Translations under genes and position numbers: made by a program
Assembly: GCF_013282155.1 (NCBI RefSeq)
Contig: NZ_BLWI01000011.1
Coordinates: 1-64,000, forward strand
Source of the DNA: Sulfitobacter sp. HGT1
Lineage (GTDB): Bacteria > Pseudomonadota > Alphaproteobacteria > Rhodobacterales > Rhodobacteraceae
Length of the DNA: 64,000 bases
Reading direction: 5' to 3'
Notes under the pieces: generated by a model
Database searches by the model: none
Told to the model about the DNA's origin: nothing
The model's input: the letters and a program-made list of their open reading frames with translations, nothing else
Shown: positions 1 to 6,438 of the stretch, piece after piece
Layout of the letters: the number at the start of each line of letters is the position of its first letter
Numbering within the stretch: the stretch's first letter is position 1

Positions 1-38
1 ACAACCACTCATTTACATTATCAATTGCTTATTTAGTT
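1..38. other. AT-rich leader before adapter (likely artefact)
   Basis: AT-rich stretch lying outside the Illumina P7 end described next. A normal library molecule has nothing beyond the P7 end, so this sequence is probably not genomic. Positions about 10-30 loosely resemble the 3' end of the Oxford Nanopore ligation adapter (a TTAC then ATTGCT pattern). That resemblance is weak and is inference only. Confidence 0.4.
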
Positions 39-102
39 CAAGCATAAGACGGCATACGAGATGATCTGGTGACTGTAGTTTCGACGGGTGCTCTTCCGAT
101 CT
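39..102 (+). other. Illumina P7 index primer sequence (adapter contamination)
   Basis: Positions 46-62 contain the P7 core (ending GGCATACGAGAT), 63-68 read GATCTG, which is the reverse complement of TruSeq index 7 (CAGATC), and 69-102 read through the read-2 primer to its end GCTCTTCCGATCT. Against the known primer there is one mismatch in the P7 part (position 45) and four in the read-2 part. This is a synthetic oligonucleotide with sequencing errors, not bacterial DNA. It marks an untrimmed read or contig end. Confidence 0.96.
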
Positions 103-967
103 AATGTCGGTTATGGTGTCTTAGATATGGATCAGCGTTAGTTCGCGGGAAACGTAATACGCCAGCCTATTTTGGTGGGTCCGCCTTAGAAGAGAGCGGG
201 CCCCAAGCCGTTGCTTGGTTGTATTGACGGACATTCGCGACATTGGGGCGGGAAGCGCGTCTCGCAATTTGCACCACCTTGTTGGACCATGCGCGATGGC
301 AGTATGCGCCGACGTATCGACACCATGCTTGGCGCTTCCTGCTCGGCTAATGCACCAATTTGCCGGGTGAAGGAGAGGTGACGCCGACATTGGAAATGGG
401 CAGGTTGTAGTACCTTGCCAGTTCGGAAAGACAAAGGGCCGGTTCGGGGAAATGTGCTATGCCACTGGGGTCTCGGGCATATGTCTATCCCACGGTTCTA
501 CGCAGCAGTCGCATCCTGCTGGAAAGACCGCACACTGTAGGTTCACCCTCAGCCGGATGTGGCCGTTGCAGCGAATGGCCGGCCTCGCGGGCCGCGCCGC
601 TGCAAGAAATGTACGGCGCGCAGGTTGCCCGCCTTTCTTGTATATCTGGGTGGCCTTTGTCCGCCGCATTCAATGCGCACCATAAGCCGTCACTACCAAC
701 CCGATCCCTGATAACCCGACCGTTTTGGCGCGGTGAGGTGTCAAGGCGCTCGTGAAAACGTCTGGGCCAGAGATATTCGGGCCCAACCATCAGGGGGTCT
801 TCCCTCCACTTCGCAAAGGAGCCGCGGGTGCCCGGTTGATCACGATAGGGCCAATCGGAAGCTGTCGGGTGGAAGGTCGCCATCCTCAACGGCCGCTTGC
901 GCCACTCTTGTTGCGCTTCAGGGGCTCGGGGCGATCAAGGTCTGCGTCATGCCTTTTTCCGTGCAGA
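103..967. other. Unassigned region next to adapter
   Basis: About 860 bases with no gene I can support. Short open frames occur on both strands, the longest being 485-889 on the minus strand (134 codons), but none has a convincing ribosome site, recognisable domain or consistent coding bias, and they overlap one another. Two readings are possible. It may be genuine intergenic or decayed DNA downstream of the hydrolase gene, or it may be low-coverage, error-rich sequence at a contig end in which frames have been broken by indels. The adjoining adapter, itself carrying errors, makes the second reading plausible. Confidence 0.5.
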
Positions 968-1873
968 TCAGAGGGCCAGCGCGAGGTCGAGGATTTCGTG
1001 CGCATTCCTGTCACACATCAGCATGTGGCTGTTGCCGGTGCCGATATCTGGTGCCTCGATAAACGCAACGCTGTCACCTGACGCCAGTGCGCGCCAGGCG
1101 GCGCGGCGTGCGATCCAGGCTTGATCCGCCTCCAGATAGTCTCCGGCAAGGATGCGGGTCGGCGTGCCGTGCAATTCGGTAGGATCTTCGGGATAGCCCG
1201 ATGGCTCGAGCGCGATGAGCGCGGCAAACCCGGACGGGTTGCGGCGATGCGCGTCAAACGCAATCTCGGCCCCTTGGCTGTGGCAGATTACGGTGGCGGG
1301 GCCGGTGCGGTCCAGAACAGCCAGCAGGGCATCGGTCTGCACGCCCGAGGTGGTCAACCAACGCGGCACGAACCAGCGGGCGAAGCTGTCGAACTGCGCC
1401 ACAGGAAATTGCTGCCCTTCAAACGGCGTGCGGGACGTGAACCCCTCGCGCGGGCCGATGCGGAACAGGGTCCAGGCCTCCTCCATGCTGCGCAACAACG
1501 GCTCACCTTGCCAATGACCTGGGGCAAAGCCCGCGCGGCCACGTTCTGCGTTGTCGACCACATGCACCTCGTAGCCCTGCGCCAGCAACAGCTGCAGCCA
1601 GCCGGGGCGACCGTCCGGGGTCTTGTCCCAGCAACTGCCGGACATGCCACCGCCGTGCAGCAGCACCACCGGCGGCGCATCATTGCGGGCTTGGGGGATG
1701 AAATACTGCACATAGGCGTGTTCGATGGCGAAATGGCCGCGCGGGTCGACCTCGAGCGACGCGGTGCGGGTGAAATTCACCTGACGCGGCGTCCCCGTGG
1801 TGACCTCTGCGATACGCCCGCCCGCGGTATAAGACCCGAAATCGCGCAAAAGATAAGGTGGAGTCTGGGACAC
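968..1873 (-). CDS. Alpha/beta-fold hydrolase (esterase-like)
   Basis: A 301-residue alpha/beta hydrolase, probably a cytoplasmic esterase or lipase-like enzyme. An oxyanion-hole HGGG motif follows the VVLLHGGG strand, and the nucleophile elbow reads CHSQGAE, giving the catalytic serine. A late Asp (EAPDIG) and His (GNSHML) could complete the triad. I chose GTG at 1873 because GGAGGG lies at 1879-1884, whereas the longer frame starting at 1903 has no such site. It is the last gene of a TRAP operon, 55 bases after dctP, which suggests it acts on the imported compound or releases it from an ester. Substrate unknown. Confidence 0.8.
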   Translation of the reverse strand: MSQTPPYLLRDFGSYTAGGRIAEVTTGTPRQVNFTRTASLEVDPRGHFAIEHAYVQYFIPQARNDAPPVVLLHGGGMSGSCWDKTPDGRPGWLQLLLAQGYEVHVVDNAERGRAGFAPGHWQGEPLLRSMEEAWTLFRIGPREGFTSRTPFEGQQFPVAQFDSFARWFVPRWLTTSGVQTDALLAVLDRTGPATVICHSQGAEIAFDAHRRNPSGFAALIALEPSGYPEDPTELHGTPTRILAGDYLEADQAWIARRAAWRALASGDSVAFIEAPDIGTGNSHMLMCDRNAHEILDLALAL

Positions 1874-1928
1874 TGAAACCCTCCGGTTCTGTCCCTGCGG
1901 CACGCGCGCGCCGCAGGGGTCGTTGGGG

Positions 1929-2948
1929 TCAGTTCAGGTCCGACAAGGCCTGATACTCGTTGTAGCTGGCGGCATAGGCGCGGTAGCTGTCGATGACCCG
2001 CTTGAACATCGCGTTCTTGGCGGATTCCTCGGCATAGACCTCGTCCGCAGCCTTGCGAAGCGCGTCCAAAACGCTGTCAGGGAACCGCTGCACATTCACG
2101 CCATTGGCGCGGAACTCCTCCAGCGCCTCGCCTTGGGCACCGGCGGCGACGCCCATGGCGTAAAGGTCCGCATCGGCGCAGGACACTTCGATCGCGGTGC
2201 GCTGCGCGTCGGTCAGCGCCTCCCACTTGTCCTTGTTCATGTAGAATTCGATGAAACCGGCGGGCTGATGCCAGCCGGGGAAGTAATAGTTCTTGGCCAC
2301 GGCATCAAAGCCCATCAGCTTGTCGACCAGCGGAAAGCTGAGCTCGGTCGCGTCCAGCCGACCGGTTTCCAGCGAGGTCGAGATTTCGCCCGCAGGCAGG
2401 CTCATGGCGTTGGCACCCAGCTTGCCCAGGATCGTGCCCCCCAGGCCGCCGATGCGGATGTTCAGGCCCTGGATGTCCTCGGGGGTGTTGATTTCCCTCG
2501 TGTACCAGCCGCCCGCCTCGGACAGGATCACCCCGCAGGCCATGGGGACAAGGTTGTAGGGCGCGTAAATTTCGCGCCAAAGCTCCAGCCCGCCACCATG
2601 GTTCAGCCAACTGATATAGGACAGCGGATCACCGCCAAATGGCACCGAGCCGAACAGCGCCGCCGCCGGTTCCTTGCCCGCCGCATAGGCCGCAAAGGAC
2701 CAGCCCGCGTCGATCGCACCCGCGCTGACGTTGTCGAATATCTCGCCCGGAGGCGACAGTTCCCCCGCGAGAAGGTAGTCGAAGGCAACCTCGCCGCCGG
2801 TCAGGGTTCCTACATTCTGGACAAAGCGTTTCGCCGTCGGGTCCAGTACGGGCAGGCCGGGAAAGGCGCTTTGCAATGTATATTTGTCCGCCACCGCAGC
2901 GGTGGCCGTCAGGGCCGCCAGCGCGGCCATCAGCATTGTCTTTTTCAT
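1929..2948 (-). CDS. dctP: TRAP transporter substrate-binding protein (DctP family)
   Basis: Periplasmic solute receptor of a tripartite ATP-independent transporter, 339 residues with a signal peptide (KK, then a hydrophobic run ending at AAVADK). The NIRIGGLGG segment holds the conserved arginine that binds substrate carboxylate in DctP proteins, and the later PGWHQPAGF region resembles the TakP-type subgroup that binds keto acids or related organic acids. The start at 2948 has GGGAGG at 2955-2960; the upstream in-frame ATGs do not. It lies 32 bases after dctM. The ligand cannot be told from sequence, but an organic acid is most likely. Confidence 0.9.
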   Translation of the reverse strand: MKKTMLMAALAALTATAAVADKYTLQSAFPGLPVLDPTAKRFVQNVGTLTGGEVAFDYLLAGELSPPGEIFDNVSAGAIDAGWSFAAYAAGKEPAAALFGSVPFGGDPLSYISWLNHGGGLELWREIYAPYNLVPMACGVILSEAGGWYTREINTPEDIQGLNIRIGGLGGTILGKLGANAMSLPAGEISTSLETGRLDATELSFPLVDKLMGFDAVAKNYYFPGWHQPAGFIEFYMNKDKWEALTDAQRTAIEVSCADADLYAMGVAAGAQGEALEEFRANGVNVQRFPDSVLDALRKAADEVYAEESAKNAMFKRVIDSYRAYAASYNEYQALSDLN

Positions 2949-2980
2949 GAGGTTCCTCCCTTTCATGATGGTCATTTTGG

Positions 2981-4288
2981 TCATGATGTGAACCCGGTGA
3001 TCAGCCGGGGAAATAGGATCAGCAGCACCAGCACCAGCACTTGCAAACCGATGAAGGGCAGCACGCCGCGATAGATCTGCGGGGTCGTCAGCGCGTTTCC
3101 TGCCGCCCCGCGCAGGTAGAACAGCGAAAAGCCGAACGGCGGGGTCAGAAACGAGGTCTGCAGGTTGACTGCCACGAGGATGCCGAACCAGATTTTTGTG
3201 TCCTGCCCGGCCAGCCCGTTGCCGAAATCAAGGCCCGCCACCACGGGGGCAAAGATCGGCAGCAGGATCAGCGTGATTTCCAACCAGTCCAGCACAAACC
3301 CAAGAACGAAGATGGCCACCATGACCACCGCCAGAACCGTATAGGGGTCGGTGCCAAAGGCGGTGATCGCCGCCGATACCATGTCATCGCCGCCGATGCC
3401 CTTGAACACCGCAGAAAAGCATGTCGCCCCGATCATCACGAACAGCACCAGCGCCGTGGTGACGACAGTCTGGCGCGCGGCATTCATCAGCATATTGGTG
3501 CTGAACTTGCGATAGATCACGGTGATCAGCAGCGCGCCGAAGGCACCCAGCCCACTGGCCTCGGTCGGGGTGGCCAGGCCCGCGACGATGGAGCCGAGGA
3601 CCGTGATCACCAGCGCCAGCAACGGCCCGAGATCGAACAGCAAGCGCAAGGGCGAGGGGCGGTCGCTGCGCGGCAGGGCGGGCAGCCCGCGTGCTTTCCA
3701 GATCACGAAGGCACCGTAAACCGTCACCAGCAGCAGCCCCGGCCCCATGGCTCCGGCGAACATCTGAGGCACCGGGGTCTGCAACTGGTCACCCAACACG
3801 ATCAGCATGATCGAGGGCGGGATCAGGATCGCCAGCGTGCCGGAGGCCGCGATCAGCCCCGCCGAGGTGGGCTTGTCGAACCCCGCCTCCTGCAACCTTG
3901 GCAGTGCCAGCATCGCCAGCAGCACGACCGAAGCGCCCACGATTCCCGAAGAAGCCGCCAGCAATACGCCGATCACCAGCACCGAAATGCCCATGCCCGC
4001 GGCGCTGCCGCCCAAGGCGCGCTGCGCCGCACGCAGAGACCGTTCCGCCGCGCCGGACATTTCCAGGATCAGCCCCATGAAAATGAACATCGGGATCGCC
4101 ACCAGCAGCCAGTTCGACAGGACGTTGGCGTAAATCCGGCTGACCAGCAGGTTGAAAAACGCGGTGGGCAGATCAGACACAAGGATGAACAGCGCGGCCG
4201 ATCCCGCCAGCACCATGCCGACGCGGTATCCGGCCATGATCCCCGCAAGCGTCAGGGCGGCCATGGCAAGCGGAAGCACCATGTCCAT
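2981..4288 (-). CDS. dctM: TRAP transporter large permease (DctM)
   Basis: A 435-residue polytopic inner-membrane protein, the usual size of the TRAP large subunit, which drives sodium-coupled solute uptake. It is dominated by hydrophobic segments with the family pattern of glycine-rich loops (for example GASVVLLAMLALPRL, then IAASGTLAILIPPS). The start at 4288 overlaps the dctQ stop by one base (TGATG), indicating translational coupling. The open frame extends upstream to 4762, but that extension runs inside dctQ in another frame and is not membrane-like. Its partner subunits are encoded on either side. Confidence 0.93.
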   Translation of the reverse strand: MDMVLPLAMAALTLAGIMAGYRVGMVLAGSAALFILVSDLPTAFFNLLVSRIYANVLSNWLLVAIPMFIFMGLILEMSGAAERSLRAAQRALGGSAAGMGISVLVIGVLLAASSGIVGASVVLLAMLALPRLQEAGFDKPTSAGLIAASGTLAILIPPSIMLIVLGDQLQTPVPQMFAGAMGPGLLLVTVYGAFVIWKARGLPALPRSDRPSPLRLLFDLGPLLALVITVLGSIVAGLATPTEASGLGAFGALLITVIYRKFSTNMLMNAARQTVVTTALVLFVMIGATCFSAVFKGIGGDDMVSAAITAFGTDPYTVLAVVMVAIFVLGFVLDWLEITLILLPIFAPVVAGLDFGNGLAGQDTKIWFGILVAVNLQTSFLTPPFGFSLFYLRGAAGNALTTPQIYRGVLPFIGLQVLVLVLLILFPRLITGFTS

Positions 4289-4806
4289 CAGCGCACACCC
4301 CGCAGCAAGCGCCAGGTTTCCACCAGCACAGCCACCGCCAGCAGCGCCAGTCCGAGCGGCAACATCGCCTTTATCAGCCACAGGTCGGCCAGTCCGCCGT
4401 TGCTTGACCCTTCGTCGGCGCGCCAGGCCCGCGCGGTGAAGTTCCACGCGGCGGGCAGCGCCAGCGCCAGAAAGGGCGCGGCAAAAAGCAGGTTTCCGGC
4501 CAGATTGATCTGCGTCTGCGTGCGCGAGCCAAGGGTCTGGTACAGGAAATCGACACGTACATGACTGTCTGTCAGCCAAACCAGCCCGGCCGGCAAAAGC
4601 CCGGTGATGACCAGCAGGTGCCATTGCAGATCCAGCAGCGAATTCAACGTGATCGCAGTGCCCACCAGTGCCCAAGCGCGGTCGAACGCAACCACCGGAT
4701 TCACGTCGAGCGCACTGCAGGCCACCTGCACCACGATGACGCCCATCATGCCCACCATGCATGCGCCAAGCGCGGTCAGGGACAGGCGCTCCAGCGTCTT
4801 GCCCAT
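4288..4806 (-). CDS. dctQ: TRAP transporter small permease (DctQ)
   Basis: A 172-residue membrane protein with about four transmembrane segments, matching the DctQ small subunit that docks to DctM. The DSHVRVDFL segment after the second hydrophobic stretch is typical of the family. The start at 4806 is preceded by GGGAGGAG (4813-4820). It is the first gene of the dctQ-dctM-dctP-hydrolase operon, divergent from a MarR gene, and the shared 81-base gap contains a tandem palindrome likely to be the regulator's operator. Confidence 0.9.
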   Translation of the reverse strand: MGKTLERLSLTALGACMVGMMGVIVVQVACSALDVNPVVAFDRAWALVGTAITLNSLLDLQWHLLVITGLLPAGLVWLTDSHVRVDFLYQTLGSRTQTQINLAGNLLFAAPFLALALPAAWNFTARAWRADEGSSNGGLADLWLIKAMLPLGLALLAVAVLVETWRLLRGVR

Positions 4807-4826
4807 GTGTCTCTCCTCCCAGTTAG

Positions 4827-4858
4827 TTCCACATGGAACAATATATTTCCATCTGGAG
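4827..4858. promoter_or_regulatory. Tandem palindromic operator, putative MarR site
   Basis: Two copies of a TTCCA-NN-TGGAA palindrome: TTCCACATGGAA at 4827-4838 and TTCCATCTGGAG at 4847-4858. Their starts are exactly 20 bases apart, so they would face the same side of the helix. They lie between dctQ and the marR gene, close to both start codons. MarR dimers bind such short inverted repeats and commonly control their own divergent neighbours. Binding is inferred, not shown. Confidence 0.65.
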
Positions 4859-4887
4859 CAATCTTTTTTTTAGGCTATGATCGCATT

Positions 4888-5343
4888 ATGAAGCTAATTG
4901 ACATTCTTGACGCGACGCCCTTTGGCATCGGCTACCGGCTGGCCTTCCTGACCAACTTCTGGCGGGAACCGATCCTGCGGCAGATGGAGAAGGACTTTGG
5001 CATCATCCGCCCGGAACTGACCGTGCTGATGTGCCTGAGCTTTCGCGACGACGTGCATGCCCGCGACATTTGCGAGGTGACGGAACAGCCGTCGAACACA
5101 GTCAGCCGCGGCGTCGCCTCGCTGGAAAAGAAGGGCTACCTGGCCCGCACGCGCGACACGGACGACACCCGGCGACAGGTATTGCGGATCACGCCCGAAG
5201 GGCGCGTTATGCATGACAAGATCATGACGCGGTTCGCACAAGCCGAACAAAAGATGCTGGGCGTCCTGTCAAAGCAGGAACAGACTGATCTGCTATGTCT
5301 TCTCGACAAGGTGGCGCGTGACGTGGAGAATTGGCGCAGTTAA
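4888..5343 (+). CDS. MarR family transcriptional regulator
   Basis: A 151-residue winged-helix regulator. The recognition-helix region reads VTEQPSNTVSRGVASLEKKGYL, followed by the wing with the DTDDTRRQVLRITPEG motif typical of MarR proteins. The start is ATG at 4888; the open frame continues upstream to 4561 but that part is antisense to dctQ. Divergent from the TRAP operon, it most likely represses that operon and itself until the transported compound, or a CoA or aromatic derivative, binds. The ligand is inference only. Confidence 0.9.
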   Translation: MKLIDILDATPFGIGYRLAFLTNFWREPILRQMEKDFGIIRPELTVLMCLSFRDDVHARDICEVTEQPSNTVSRGVASLEKKGYLARTRDTDDTRRQVLRITPEGRVMHDKIMTRFAQAEQKMLGVLSKQEQTDLLCLLDKVARDVENWRS

Positions 5344-5482
5344 AAACCTGCTCAATTCAGCAGGTACAACCGGAGCATGCCGCCCCTGTCTGTCGTTGGG
5401 GGTACTGGAACTGCGAAGCTGGGCTGGGTGCGGGTCGTGAACCGAATGACAGGTTTGTCCCGAAAGCCCAATATTCTACCTC

Positions 5483-5660
5483 TTACTCTGCAAGAAACTT
5501 CTTCACCGTCCCCCAGATTGCGGCCGCATCTTCACGCAAATGCTGCGGGTTTCCGGCAAGGTGCCCCCAATTCGATCGCATCGAGCGCAGCCTTGAAATC
5601 GTCGCTGAAGACGTCGTTGTTGGAAATGTCGGTGCCTATCTAGGTCTGGATCATGGATAA
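5483..5660 (-). pseudogene. Possible gene remnant (C-terminal fragment)
   Basis: The 323-base gap between the MarR and acyltransferase genes has no intact frame. Minus-strand reading gives two protein-like pieces in different frames: DISNNDVFSDDFKAALDAIE, just after an in-frame TAG, and after a shift near 5565-5575, HLREDAAAIWGTVKKFLAE followed by a stop at 5483-5485. Together they look like the decayed or mis-sequenced end of one protein. I do not recognise the family. Chance cannot be excluded. Confidence 0.3.
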
Positions 5661-5666
5661 CAGGTA

Positions 5667-6308
5667 TCAGATCACGGCGCGCTCAATCTCGGCCCCGTTT
5701 GACTTCGGTATCCGCCTGCGATCCCATGTAACGCCGCTCCGCACCACCCGCGCTGGCGACCCGACTGCAAGCGAATTCGCAGGAATTTCACCAAACACCA
5801 TAGCGCGGCTACCGATAATGCAATCCTGCCCGATCTGCGCGCCCTTCATGATCCGCACGCCATGCGCCAGCCACACATGGTCACCGATCACGATATCACG
5901 CGGTGGATTTAGCCGTTCACCTGATTGAACGTCTAAAATCGAGTGCATATCGCTCACATCCATTGTGATATCGCCCGACAACATGCAGTTGTCCCCAAGC
6001 GTTATTTTGCCCGCCTCATGCAGTGAAATATGCGCCATCATCATCGTGGTTTTATCGCCAACCCTAAGATGGGTCTGCCCGGCACGGCATCGAAAACTCC
6101 CGTTCAGCACACAATCCTCGCCGATTTTGATCGAGCTTTCGCTGTTTCTGATCTCGATCATTCCGGTGCCAAGGATCGTATTCGCACCAATCAGAAGGTG
6201 ATTGTTTCGGCCAAAAATCCGTATCTGGAATCCTTTGCCCAGCTCGGCGGATGCATCAATATCCACCTGATTATTCAATCCGTTATCGACTATATCCAGC
6301 CTTCTCAT
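5667..6308 (-). CDS. Hexapeptide-repeat acyltransferase (LbH domain)
   Basis: A 213-residue left-handed beta-helix acyltransferase, probably adding acetyl groups to a surface polysaccharide. Hexapeptide repeats of the [LIV]-G-x-x form run through most of the length (LLIGAN, IKIGED, LRVGDK, ITLGDN), ending with the classic IVIGDHVWLAHGV, IGQDCIIGSRAMV and SLAVGSPARVV blocks that form the acyl-CoA site. The start is uncertain. ATG 6308 has no good ribosome site, while coding-like sequence continues 19 codons upstream to an ATT at 6363-6365 just behind GGGGAGG. It is divergent from the large glycosyltransferase gene and part of the polysaccharide island. Confidence 0.8.
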   Translation of the reverse strand: MRRLDIVDNGLNNQVDIDASAELGKGFQIRIFGRNNHLLIGANTILGTGMIEIRNSESSIKIGEDCVLNGSFRCRAGQTHLRVGDKTTMMMAHISLHEAGKITLGDNCMLSGDITMDVSDMHSILDVQSGERLNPPRDIVIGDHVWLAHGVRIMKGAQIGQDCIIGSRAMVFGEIPANSLAVGSPARVVRSGVTWDRRRIPKSNGAEIERAVI

Positions 6309-6362
6309 GGTGGGTCTATCGACAAGCGGCCCGGCGGTTCTCCCGAAAAAATCGATCTTTTC

Positions 6363-6376
6363 AATTTAACCTCCCC
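6363..6376 (-). promoter_or_regulatory. Ribosome site upstream of annotated acyltransferase start
   Basis: GGGGAGG (6370-6376, minus strand) sits four bases before ATT (6363-6365), which is in frame with the acyltransferase, and five bases before a TTG that is out of frame. One extra T in the six-T run about 15 bases later would put the TTG in frame. The true start is therefore either a rare ATT, or a TTG hidden by a homopolymer error, or ATG 6308 translated by coupling. Confidence 0.5.
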
Positions 6377-6438
6377 TTAAGCAAAGGCGTGCAGATCTGA
6401 CATCCAATCTAAAGAACTTAGAATCGAAAAGACTGATT

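Noticed and set aside
485..889. 134-codon minus-strand frame near the contig end
   Set aside because: No ribosome site, no recognisable motif, mixed composition, and located beside adapter sequence; not reliable enough to call a gene.
3041..4564. Long plus-strand frame (507 codons) over the TRAP permease genes
   Set aside because: It is antisense to dctM/dctQ, composed of charged low-complexity residues (Gln, Arg, His), and has no domain; a shadow of biased codon use.
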